Assembly (NCBI GenBank): GCA_035505915.1
Contig: DATJQI010000011.1
Location: 1-64,000, forward strand
DNA length: 64,000 nt
Reading direction: 5' to 3'
Source: 40CM-2-70-7 sp035505915
Lineage (GTDB): Bacteria; Gemmatimonadota; Gemmatimonadetes; Gemmatimonadales; GWC2-71-9
The notes below the pieces were generated by a model. That model made no database searches and was not told the DNA's origin. It saw only the letters and a list, made by a program, of their open reading frames with translations. This document shows positions 57,244-64,000 of this stretch, in pieces; position 1 is the stretch's first letter, and the number at the start of each line of letters is the position of its first letter. The translations under genes and the position numbers were made by a program.

Positions 57244-58026
57244 CTAGTGTCCGAGGCTCTGGAGCCGGAGCCGGGCGAGGTTGGCCTCGTCCGAGCGCGG
57301 ATACCCCGCGATCACCCGGTTGTAGTACGTCCGGGCCAGCGCCTTGTCGGACTTCTCGGCCAGGAGGCCGAGCTTGTAGAGGGCGGTGGGCGCCCGCGAG
57401 GAATTGGGGTAGCTCTTCACGACCTGAGCATACACCGGAGCGGCGGAATCGGGCTGGAGATCTCCGAAGCTCTCCCCGATGAAGAACAGGGCGTCGGCGG
57501 CGCGGGGGTCCGCGGGATAGGCCTGGAGGAACTGGCGGAATCCGGAGCGGGCCGTGGCGACGCTCCCCTTGCGGTACTGCTGCAGGGAGGCGTCGTACAT
57601 CTGGTCCGCCGTGGCGCCACCCGCCCCGGGGGAGGCGGTGGACGCCGCGCCCGCGGCGGTGTCGGGCCCGGTGATGGGTTGCGCGGCGCGCGCCTCGAGC
57701 TGGGACCGCAGCTCGGTGAGGCGCTGCTGGCTCTGGCCGGTGAGCTCCTGCACGCTCACGAGCTGCTGCTGGATGTTCAGGTGGTCGTTCTTGGCGTCGC
57801 CGCGCAGCTGGACCAGGTAGGCCTGCTGCGCGGTGAGCGCCTGCTGCACCGCCGCGATGGCGGTGAGGATGCTGTCGCGCTCGGAGTGGCGGAGCGAATC
57901 CGAGCGGCTGATCTGGGCCTGGAGCGCCTCGACCTCGAGGCCCACCTTCCGGACGTCGCCCTTGAGCGCGCATCCGGTGGTGACCCCGAGGCCGAGGAGC
58001 GCGAGGCGTCGCGCCAGGCCGGGCAC
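57244..58026 (-). CDS. cpoB: Tol-Pal system protein CpoB/YbgF-like
   Basis: 260 residues. The signal sequence contains a lipobox-like VTTGC (Cys19), so this copy may be a lipoprotein, unlike E. coli CpoB. A coiled coil (about 30-115, with repeating Gln/Leu) is followed by an Ala/Gly/Pro linker. Three TPRs run from about 140 to the end: MYDASLQQYRKGSVATARSGFRQFLQAYP, DALFFIGESFGDLQPDSAAPVYAQVV and ALYKLGLLAEKSDKALARTYY. It coordinates Tol-Pal with septal peptidoglycan synthesis. It follows pal after five bases. Confidence 0.88.
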   Translation of the reverse strand: MPGLARRLALLGLGVTTGCALKGDVRKVGLEVEALQAQISRSDSLRHSERDSILTAIAAVQQALTAQQAYLVQLRGDAKNDHLNIQQQLVSVQELTGQSQQRLTELRSQLEARAAQPITGPDTAAGAASTASPGAGGATADQMYDASLQQYRKGSVATARSGFRQFLQAYPADPRAADALFFIGESFGDLQPDSAAPVYAQVVKSYPNSSRAPTALYKLGLLAEKSDKALARTYYNRVIAGYPRSDEANLARLRLQSLGH

Positions 58027-58031
58027 GCCGC

Positions 58032-58658
58032 TTACGGCTTCACCAGCGCGTCACCGCCCGCCAGGATGGTGAACTCGTCACGCCGGTTCTTGGCCCAGGC
58101 CTCTTCGGTGTGGCCGGGGTCGAGCGGGCGCTCTTCGCCGTTGGAGACCGTCTCGACGCGGCCGGCGTCGATGCCGTGCGTCACGAGATACTGCTTCGCG
58201 GCGTTGGCGCGGCGGTTGCCGAGGGCCAGGTTGTACTCCTGCGAGCCGCGCTCGTCGCAGTTGCCCGCCACCTGGATCCGCAGTCCCGGGTTCTTCTGCA
58301 GGATGGCGATCTTCTGATCGAGCACGGCCTGATCGGCCGCCTGGATGTCCGACTTGTTGAACTCGAAGTGGATCATGGTGGCCAGCATCGCGCGGACTTC
58401 GTCGGCGCTGTGCGACGCGGCGGCGGCCGAGTCGGCGGCGCGGGCGCGGGCGATGCTGTCGGCCATCGCGCGGGCGCGGGCCATCGAATCCGCCTGCGCC
58501 TGCGCGAGCGAATCGGCGCGACGCTTGGCGTTCTCGGCGGCGGTGTCGGGCGCCGTCGTGGCGACGGGCGTGGGCGTGTTGTCGGGCTTCTTTCCACAGG
58601 CGGCGACGGCCAGGGCCGTCGCGACGGCCGCCAGGGTGACGGATTGCAGGCGTGTCAT
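58032..58658 (-). CDS. pal: Peptidoglycan-associated lipoprotein Pal
   Basis: 208 residues from the ATG at 58658 (GGAG nine bases upstream). The lipobox is AVAAC. A long Ala/Arg/Asp-rich helical stretch (about 40-85) then precedes the OmpA-like domain: IHFEFNKSDIQ, GNCDERGSQEYNLALGNRRANAAKQYL and the closing GEERPLDPGHTEEAWAKNRRDEF. Pal ties the outer membrane to the cell wall and binds TolB. The helical spacer is longer than in E. coli Pal. Confidence 0.95.
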   Translation of the reverse strand: MTRLQSVTLAAVATALAVAACGKKPDNTPTPVATTAPDTAAENAKRRADSLAQAQADSMARARAMADSIARARAADSAAAASHSADEVRAMLATMIHFEFNKSDIQAADQAVLDQKIAILQKNPGLRIQVAGNCDERGSQEYNLALGNRRANAAKQYLVTHGIDAGRVETVSNGEERPLDPGHTEEAWAKNRRDEFTILAGGDALVKP

Positions 58659-58674
58659 TGACGCGATCTCCAAG

Positions 58675-60084
58675 TCAGGGGGTGGCGGAAGCGGCTTCCG
58701 GCAGCCTCGGCGACCAGGCCGGCAGGCGTTCCCCGCTCTGCTGCAGCAGGGGACGGATGCGGCCGGTCTCCAGATCGATGATCCAGAGCTGCCGGTACCC
58801 CGCGCGATCCGAAACGAATACCAAGTGCCGGCTGTCGGGCGCCCACGACGGATCTTCGTTCCGCCCGAGGGACGTCAGCTGCTTCACCGTGCCCTTGCGG
58901 ACGTCCAGAACGAAGACCTGCAAGGTGCCGCCGACGTCACGGTGAAACGCGACCGACAGACCATCCGGGGACCAATCGGGCGCGTTGGACGATCCGGACA
59001 CACCATAGTCGAAGGGCGCGAAGAGCTGCTGATCGGTCCCGTCGGCGCCCATCACGTAGATCTGCGGCAGACCCGGACGGGTGGAGACGAAGGCGAGGCG
59101 GCGCCCGTCGGGACTGTAAGTCGGGGACAAGTTGTCAGAAAACTTTCCCACGGTCAAGCGCTGAAGGCAGCAGGCGTCCCGATAATCGACCGTCCAGAGG
59201 TCGGTCCCCTCCTCGGTCGCGCGGCTGAAAGCGATGGTCTTGCCGTCGGGCGAGAATGCCGGCGTGAAGTCCGACGCCCGCCCCGTACTGCCATAGACCA
59301 CCGATCGCTTGCCGCTGGCCAGGTCGAGCAGGTAGATCTGCCCGTGTCCCTGATTGAACTCCATGTACGCGACCTTCTTGCCGTCCGGGGACCAGGCCGG
59401 CGACAGGGCCTCCTGCGTGGCCGAGGACATCAGATGAAGATTCGCTCCGTCCTGATCCACGGACCACACGTGCTTGTCCTTCACGAACAACACGCGGGTG
59501 GCGGCGACGCCGGGGGCCGCGAGGGCGGCCTGGACGACGTCGTCGGCCAGGCGGTGGACGGCCATCCGGTACCCGGGTTCGCCCGGCGCGGGCAGCCGGC
59601 CGGCCAGGGTGCGCCGCACCGCGGCGGCGGCGACGTCGTGCAGCAGCACGAGCACCGAGTCGCCCGCGCCCGCGCGGATCTGCACCGCGAAATCCGCGCC
59701 CAGCGCCTGAAACAACGTGTAGTTGAGGCCGGCGGCGCTCGCCGCGGCGCGGTCGTGCCCCCGCCCCGCCCCCGCCGCTCCGGCGGGCGGAGGAGGCGGC
59801 GGCGCCAGCGAGTCGCCGCCGGGCAGGGTGATCACTTCGAAGCGATCCGAAAAATCCAGATCGCGGCCGATGATGGCGCGCACCGAATCGAGCGGGCCCG
59901 CCGCCACCGGCAGCACCACGAGGCCGGGGCGGACCCCGGGACGGTACGTGATGCCGATGCGGACGCCGCGGTCCACGGCCGACGTGTCCTGGCCCACGAG
60001 ACGGCCGGACGGGGAGACGGCTAGAAACATCCCGAGCGCGCAGAGGGCACCAGCCGTCCACCCGTTTACCCGTCTGGCGGTCAC
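58675..60084 (-). CDS. tolB: Tol-Pal system beta-propeller protein TolB
   Basis: 469 residues from the GTG at 60084, overlapping the tolA/tonB-like stop (GTGA). The signal peptide (about 1-30) is followed by the TolB N-terminal alpha/beta domain (LGADFAVQIRAGAGDSVLVLL). A six-bladed propeller with repeated WSPDGKK and FSPDGKTIAF motifs completes it. A proline/glycine-rich loop (PPPPPPAGAAGAG) interrupts the first domain. TolB is periplasmic and links TolA/TolR to Pal. Confidence 0.94.
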   Translation of the reverse strand: MTARRVNGWTAGALCALGMFLAVSPSGRLVGQDTSAVDRGVRIGITYRPGVRPGLVVLPVAAGPLDSVRAIIGRDLDFSDRFEVITLPGGDSLAPPPPPPAGAAGAGRGHDRAAASAAGLNYTLFQALGADFAVQIRAGAGDSVLVLLHDVAAAAVRRTLAGRLPAPGEPGYRMAVHRLADDVVQAALAAPGVAATRVLFVKDKHVWSVDQDGANLHLMSSATQEALSPAWSPDGKKVAYMEFNQGHGQIYLLDLASGKRSVVYGSTGRASDFTPAFSPDGKTIAFSRATEEGTDLWTVDYRDACCLQRLTVGKFSDNLSPTYSPDGRRLAFVSTRPGLPQIYVMGADGTDQQLFAPFDYGVSGSSNAPDWSPDGLSVAFHRDVGGTLQVFVLDVRKGTVKQLTSLGRNEDPSWAPDSRHLVFVSDRAGYRQLWIIDLETGRIRPLLQQSGERLPAWSPRLPEAASATP

Positions 60085-60770
60085 TGCTTGAGTCCCGAGA
60101 AATAGAAGCGGACGAAGAGCACGTCGGAGGTCCACCCGTCCGGCAGCACGCCGAACGCCTTCGAGTCCCCCGCCGACTCCACCGCGCCTTCGGCTTCGAG
60201 ATCGAACGAGAAGTTGCCGGAGCGCTTGGTGAACTGCAGGCCGGTCACCGTCCCGTCCCGATGCACGAAGAACGACACCTCGGCCTCGAGCGGCGTGCTC
60301 TCCGTGGGACGCTGCCAGCGGCGGAGGACCTGGGACACGATGTTCTGCAGATACTCGGGGTACGGAAACGCGATGCCCTCGGTGGAGACGGTCGCCACAT
60401 CCTTGCCCGTCGACGGCGCTTCCCCCGGGATGCGCGGCGTCGGCGGCGTGCTGCGCGGCGCCGCCTCGCGGCGCTTGGTATCGGCGTTCGGCGGCGCCGG
60501 CGTCGGGACGGACCTGGGCGGAGGCGTGCGCTTGGCCGGGGGCGCGGGCGCCGGAGGCGGCGCCGCCTCCCGCTGCACGACGTCCGGCGCCTTCTTCTGC
60601 TCGGGGGTCGCGTCCGGCGCGGCGACGAGCCGCACGGCGTAGGTCGGCGGCGCCACGGCGTGCGCGCCGTGCGCGGAGAGGATGACGAACGCCACCGCGA
60701 GCGCGTGGACGAGCACCGTGCCGGTCAGGCCGATCCCGACCGAGTTGCCGCTCCGGAGACGCGCGGTCAC
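60081..60770 (-). CDS. TolA/TonB-family energy-transducing protein
   Basis: 229 residues. One membrane helix (TVLVHALAVAFVILSAHG) follows a short basic N-terminus. A Pro/Lys-rich periplasmic spacer runs from about 50 to 125, and a TonB_C-type domain from about 130 (YPEYLQNIVSQVLRRWQRP...AEVSFFVHRDGTVTGLQFTKRSG). Its place between tolR and tolB argues that it is the TolA of this system. The Pro-rich spacer is more TonB-like than the long helix of E. coli TolA, and it may also serve the TonB-dependent receptor. Confidence 0.87.
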   Translation of the reverse strand: MTARLRSGNSVGIGLTGTVLVHALAVAFVILSAHGAHAVAPPTYAVRLVAAPDATPEQKKAPDVVQREAAPPPAPAPPAKRTPPPRSVPTPAPPNADTKRREAAPRSTPPTPRIPGEAPSTGKDVATVSTEGIAFPYPEYLQNIVSQVLRRWQRPTESTPLEAEVSFFVHRDGTVTGLQFTKRSGNFSFDLEAEGAVESAGDSKAFGVLPDGWTSDVLFVRFYFSGLKQ

Positions 60771-61204
60771 GGCGCGGGGGTCTCCGCTTCGGCCACGAGC
60801 CCCACGTCGTTCACTCCGGCCTCGCGGATCACCGCGAGCACCTGCACCACCGTGCCGTACGCCACCCCCTGGTCGGCGCGGAGGTACACGCCGGAGGGGT
60901 GCTTGCTCCGGACGAACGCGGCGAACGTGGCCTTGAATTCCGGGTAGGTCAGCGGCGACTGGTCCAGGAAGATCTGTCCCTGGCGGTCGACGGTGACGAT
61001 CAGTCCCTGCTTGGGTTCGAGGGGCTTGGCGGCGGCGTGCGGGAGCGTGACGTCCACGCCGCCCTGCATGATGGGCGCGGTGATCATGAAGATGATGAGG
61101 AGCACGAACGCCACGTCCACGAGCGACGTGACGTTGATGTCCGCGTTGAGCGGCAGCTCACCGCGTCCCCGGAGCCCCCCGCCGGAAAGGAGGCCGCCCG
61201 CCAC
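60767..61204 (-). CDS. tolR: ExbD/TolR family proton-channel subunit
   Basis: 145 residues. A glycine-rich cytoplasmic start (AGGLLSGGGLRGRG) is followed by one membrane helix with the essential Asp in SLVDVAFVLLIIFMI. The periplasmic domain contains LPHAAAKPLEPKQGLIVTVDRQGQIFLD and VYLRADQGVAYGTVVQVLAVIREAG. It works with TolQ to harvest the proton gradient. It overlaps the next gene by 4 bases. Confidence 0.94.
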   Translation of the reverse strand: MAGGLLSGGGLRGRGELPLNADINVTSLVDVAFVLLIIFMITAPIMQGGVDVTLPHAAAKPLEPKQGLIVTVDRQGQIFLDQSPLTYPEFKATFAAFVRSKHPSGVYLRADQGVAYGTVVQVLAVIREAGVNDVGLVAEAETPAP

Positions 61205-61205
61205 G

Positions 61206-61919
61206 CTAGAGCCGTCCTTCCCGCGCCATCGTCCCGATGATCTCCTGCGCGAAGCCTTCCAGCTCTCCCGCGAACAGGCCGAGGCGACTGACGAAGATGT
61301 TGTAGGCCATCACGGCCGGAACGGCGACGGCCAGCCCGGCGACCGTGGTGACCAGCGCTTCGGCGACGCCCGGCGCCACCGCCCCGATGTTCCCCGAGCC
61401 CCCGGCGGCGATCCCGATGAACGCGTCCATCACGCCCAGCACGGTGCCCAGGAGACCGAGGAGCGGCGAGACCGAGCCGAAGGTCGCGAGCCAGGGAATG
61501 AAGCGCGCCGCGGCGTCCCGCTCGGCCGCCACTTCCTTGGCGAGCATCATCCGCAGGGCTTCGAGCTGAGTGGTGGTCAGGGTCGCCGGCGGAGTGTTCG
61601 GATCCTTCTTGAGCGTGCCCGGCTTGAGCTCCGAGAAGAAGTGGATCCCTTCCCGAAGCACCCGGTTGTAGGGAGACCCGGGGAGACGCATCGCCGCGTG
61701 GTACGCGTCCTCCAGGCGCTGCGCCTTCTCGATCTCGACCATGAAGCGGTCGGCCTGCCGCCGGAGGCGGCGGAACTGCCACCACTTCAGGGCGATGATG
61801 TACCAGGAGGCGATGGAGAAGAGGACCAGCACCACGAGCACGACCTTCGTCTCGCGGGAAGACGTCAGCACCAGCTCCCACGGCGTGGTCGGAACCGCCC
61901 GCCCCAGCTGCGTCAGCAC
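61206..61919 (-). CDS. tolQ: MotA/TolQ/ExbB family proton-channel subunit
   Basis: 237 residues with three membrane helices (about 25-47, 140-165 and 180-205). It has the family signature WLATFGSVSPLLGLLGTVLGVMDAF then GVAEALVTTVAGLAVAVPAVMAYN. It is the pore-forming partner of TolR. It begins one base after the epimerase stop and one base before tolR, so the epimerase and tol genes form one unit. Confidence 0.95.
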   Translation of the reverse strand: MLTQLGRAVPTTPWELVLTSSRETKVVLVVLVLFSIASWYIIALKWWQFRRLRRQADRFMVEIEKAQRLEDAYHAAMRLPGSPYNRVLREGIHFFSELKPGTLKKDPNTPPATLTTTQLEALRMMLAKEVAAERDAAARFIPWLATFGSVSPLLGLLGTVLGVMDAFIGIAAGGSGNIGAVAPGVAEALVTTVAGLAVAVPAVMAYNIFVSRLGLFAGELEGFAQEIIGTMAREGRL

Positions 61920-61920
61920 G

Positions 61921-62865
61921 TCACGCCTCCATTATTGAGCGGACCGTGGCCTTGAGTCCCTCGGCCAGCGACGTCCGGGGGCGCCAGCCCAGCTCCCGGG
62001 CCGATTTCTCGACGCTCAGGCAGCTCCGGAGGAGCTCGCCCGCCCGGGCCGGGGCCCGCTGGATGTCGGCCGCCCGCCCCGCCCCCGCGGCGAGGAGCTC
62101 CGCGAGCCGGTTGACGGACGTCTCCACCCCGGTGCCGATGTTCCAGGCCCGGGCGTCGAGGCCGGAGAGGGGCGGCAACACCGCGCGGGACGCCCGCTCG
62201 TTGGCGTCCGCCACGTCGAGGACGTAGACCATGTCACGGGTCTGGCCGCCGTCGCCGAAAATCGTGATGGGGGCGCCGTCCGCGATGCGCTTCGAGAAGA
62301 TGGCCACCACTCCCGCCTCGCCGTGCGGATTCTGGCGCGGCCCGTACACGTTGCTGTAGCGGAGCACCGCGGCCTCGATGCCGTAGAGCTGTGAAAACGT
62401 CGCCAGGTAGTACTCGGAAGCGAGCTTGGCGGTCCCGTAGGGAGAGGCCGGGAGTTTGGGGGAGGTCTCCCCGAACGGCAGCCGGTCGCTCTCCCCGTAC
62501 ACCGTGCCGCCCGACGAGGCGAACACCACCCGGCGGACGCCGCCCGCGCGGGCGCCCTCGAGGAGATTGAGGAGCCCGACGATGTTCACGCCCGCGTCGA
62601 AGACCGGATCCTCCACCGACCGGCGGACATCCATCTGCGCGGCGTGGTGGTTCAGGATCGTGAAGGCCCCCCCCGCCACCAGGGCGCGGGCCTCCGGCGA
62701 GCGGATGTCGGCCTGGACGAACCGCGCGCCGGCCGGGACGTTCTCGCGCCGGCCGCTCGAGAGGTCGTCGAGGACGGTGACCTCGTCGCCCGCGGCCAGA
62801 TGTGCGTCCGCCACGTGGGAGCCGATGAAGCCCGCGCCGCCCGTTATCAAGACCCTTCGAGCCAT
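61921..62865 (-). CDS. NAD-dependent epimerase/dehydratase (GalE-like)
   Basis: 314 residues from the ATG at 62865. Extended SDR with the NAD motif ITGGAGFIGSHV, VLDDLSSG, NHHAAQMDVRRSVEDP, catalytic Ser-Ser in FASSGGTVYGE, the Tyr-Lys pair in SPYGTAKLASEYY and RYSNVYGPRQNPHGEAG. It resembles UDP-glucose/UDP-GlcNAc 4-epimerases that supply sugars for LPS or exopolysaccharide. The exact sugar cannot be assigned. It is directly upstream of tolQ. Confidence 0.9.
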   Translation of the reverse strand: MARRVLITGGAGFIGSHVADAHLAAGDEVTVLDDLSSGRRENVPAGARFVQADIRSPEARALVAGGAFTILNHHAAQMDVRRSVEDPVFDAGVNIVGLLNLLEGARAGGVRRVVFASSGGTVYGESDRLPFGETSPKLPASPYGTAKLASEYYLATFSQLYGIEAAVLRYSNVYGPRQNPHGEAGVVAIFSKRIADGAPITIFGDGGQTRDMVYVLDVADANERASRAVLPPLSGLDARAWNIGTGVETSVNRLAELLAAGAGRAADIQRAPARAGELLRSCLSVEKSARELGWRPRTSLAEGLKATVRSIMEA

Positions 62866-62898
62866 GTGCCGATCAGTCCTGGGTGAAGGTCCGAGGGG

Positions 62899-62938
62899 CT
62901 CCCGCCCCCGGCGCCGGGACGGCGCCGAGCGGCGGGAG
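62899..62938 (-). terminator. GC-rich hairpin between the epimerase and the upstream gene
   Basis: CTCCCGCC (62899-62906) pairs with GGCGGGAG (62931-62938) around a further GC-rich palindrome. It lies 60 bases past the stop at 63001. There is no T tract, so termination is uncertain. Confidence 0.4.
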
Positions 62939-63000
62939 ACACGAAACACTCGGGGATGGTGCGACGACGCCGGACCGAGACCGCTGGGCCCGGCGGCGGA

Positions 63001-64000
63001 TCAGGAGGGCATCTTCCGGACCAGGCGGACCTTGGTGCCGGCCTTGATGTCTGGGCTCGCGATACCGATCACGAGACCCGACGCGGAGTGCTCTCGGGTG
63101 TGCACGATCAGGAGCTGCACCAGCACCTGCTCCGACGCCGCGCCCATCTCGCCGGTGGCGGGCCGGTAGCCTTCGAAGATGTCGCCGGGGACCACGCCTT
63201 CGGCGCGGCCCTTGTCGATGAAGAAGACGTTCTGGGTTCCGGCGAGCGGCACCTGGGTCTGCGACGCGATGATGGCGCCCTCGAGCCCCTGCGTCACGGG
63301 CGCCGGACGGACCTCCCCCGGATTCCGGAACGGCTCGAGCGGCAGGGCCAGCACGCCGTCCGTGATCCGCCCGTACTGCTGAATGATCGACGCCAGCACC
63401 TGGTGGGGCTGCACCGTCGTCACCCGCGCCATGCCGAGCGGCACCACCACGTCACCCCACCCCGACACCTCGCGGTCGCGCCGCGCGATCAGGAGCGAAT
63501 CCCCGACGTGGTAGCTGGCGCCACCGGGAGGCTCGATGGCGATCTCTTCGAACTGGCTCGCCGTGGTGCGGCCCGTCAGACGGTGGATGGCCGGCGTCTC
63601 GGTGTTGCCCAGGACCTTGGCCCACGGAAGATGCTCGCCCTCCGAAAGCCATCCGGCCGAGTAGTACTCCCCCGGGCGGACGGCGTGGTAGGGCTGGTGC
63701 AGGTAGGCGTGCAGCTGGTTCTCCACCTGCTGCGTGGGAGTGATCGGACGGTCGAATACCGTCTGATAGCTCTCCACGACCGGGGCGCTGGGCGGCGGCG
63801 GCGCGGTCGCGGTGTCGGCGGCCGGAGGGGCGGCGACCGCCTGGGTATCGGGCTTGGCGGTCGTGTCGACCGGGGGCGCCACGGCGACCCGCGTCGCGGT
63901 ATCGACCTTGGCGGTCGTGTCCGCGTGGACCGTGTCGACCGGCGGCGCGGCCTGCGCGAGGGTCGTGTCGGCGCTCGGGGTGGCCTGCGGGACGACCTTG
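63001..64000 (-). CDS. Unknown Ala/Pro/Thr-rich protein, C-terminal 333 codons
   Basis: The reading frame stays open to the right edge, so the N-terminus is outside the window; a GTG at 63882 is an internal codon in this reading. The visible N-terminal ~75 residues are a low-complexity repeat rich in Pro-Pro-Val-Asp-Thr and Thr-Ala-Lys, probably a wall-spanning linker. The C-terminal ~230 residues are beta-rich, with EYYSAGWLSEGEHLPWAKVLG, YHVGDSLLIARRDREVSG and NVFFIDKGRAEGVVPGDIFEGYR. The last is a pattern seen in the tail of some LysM or envelope-linked proteins. I do not recognise a named family. An envelope role fits the Tol-Pal neighbourhood. Confidence 0.65.
   Translation of the reverse strand, partial: KVVPQATPSADTTLAQAAPPVDTVHADTTAKVDTATRVAVAPPVDTTAKPDTQAVAAPPAADTATAPPPPSAPVVESYQTVFDRPITPTQQVENQLHAYLHQPYHAVRPGEYYSAGWLSEGEHLPWAKVLGNTETPAIHRLTGRTTASQFEEIAIEPPGGASYHVGDSLLIARRDREVSGWGDVVVPLGMARVTTVQPHQVLASIIQQYGRITDGVLALPLEPFRNPGEVRPAPVTQGLEGAIIASQTQVPLAGTQNVFFIDKGRAEGVVPGDIFEGYRPATGEMGAASEQVLVQLLIVHTREHSASGLVIGIASPDIKAGTKVRLVRKMPS

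Noticed and set aside
63001..63882. Start of the right-edge gene at the GTG at 63882
   Set aside because: The frame stays open with the same Pro/Thr/Asp-rich composition to the window edge, so this GTG is more likely internal.
1..64000. tRNA or rRNA genes in the longer spacers (180-377, 4463-4687, 7062-7260, 31878-32020, 41643-41760, 52163-52304)
   Set aside because: No cloverleaf with a T-arm GTTCRA motif was seen in these spacers; those with stems contain repeat palindromes. A covariance-model scan would be decisive.

Overview
The window is GC-rich, tightly packed bacterial chromosome. Gene content and neighbourhoods suggest a member of Gemmatimonadota or a close relative; this is inferred from gene sets, since no rRNA is present. 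The cell is diderm: it has a Tol-Pal system, an LptD-type LPS transporter, a TonB-dependent receptor and several outer-membrane-type lipoproteins. Most genes lie on the minus strand in long runs, with stop and start codons overlapping by 1-4 bases (GTGA, ATGA, TTGA, TAGTG, TGATG and apparently CTGA). I saw no tRNA, rRNA or CRISPR array.

Layout. 0-10.8 kb: an exopolysaccharide/exosortase-type region with the start of an XrtA-type polysaccharide deacetylase, a lyase-like lipoprotein, an asparagine-synthase-like protein, a PEP-CTERM protein, a DUF5989-SxtJ-carbamoyltransferase cassette, a tandem heme-oxygenase-like di-iron protein and an SGNH hydrolase. 10.8-17.3 kb: a membrane protein, a TonB-dependent receptor translationally coupled to a lipoprotein, a VanZ protein and a low-molecular-weight phosphatase. 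17.3-26.1 kb: a minus-strand housekeeping run (rarA, ZIP transporter, CCA-adding-type nucleotidyltransferase, SDR, gmhA, an archaeal-type prenylglyceryl phosphate synthase, alaS), interrupted by a plus-strand four-helix-bundle gene. 26.2-28.6 kb: a coupled ATP-grasp/flavoprotein pair. 28.6-29.7 kb: an IS200-like REP-associated transposase between two arrays of GC palindromes. 29.7-41.6 kb: a TPR protein, aroQ, M24 peptidase, accB, pilT, accC, comB, ftsK, yraN, recA and recX, transcribed right to left. 41.8-47.8 kb: a PpiD-like chaperone, two TatA-type subunits, DUF4321, a polyprenyl synthetase and a second large TPR protein. 47.8-52.2 kb: the hutHUI histidine-degradation operon. 52.3-64 kb: an FnIII lipoprotein, an in-frame TatC-LptD fusion, then cpoB, pal, tolB, tolA/tonB, tolR, tolQ (all minus), an NDP-sugar epimerase and the C-terminal part of an unknown Ala/Pro/Thr-rich protein.

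Most notable. (1) Twelve copies of a stop-free heptamer repeat (GGGAAGN) lie between 17.2 and 33.8 kb. Most sit in frame inside rarA, the nucleotidyltransferase gene, an SDR, alaS and ftsK, adding GKREAGS- or ASRFPLP-type peptides; two copies in inverted orientation flank the four-helix-bundle gene. (2) TatC and LptD are one 1,225-codon ORF, with a signal-peptide-like segment at the junction. (3) The transposase at 28.9 kb has REP-like hairpins on both sides. (4) The tandem di-iron-oxidase-like protein has lost its metal ligands in one half. (5) pilT sits between accB and accC.
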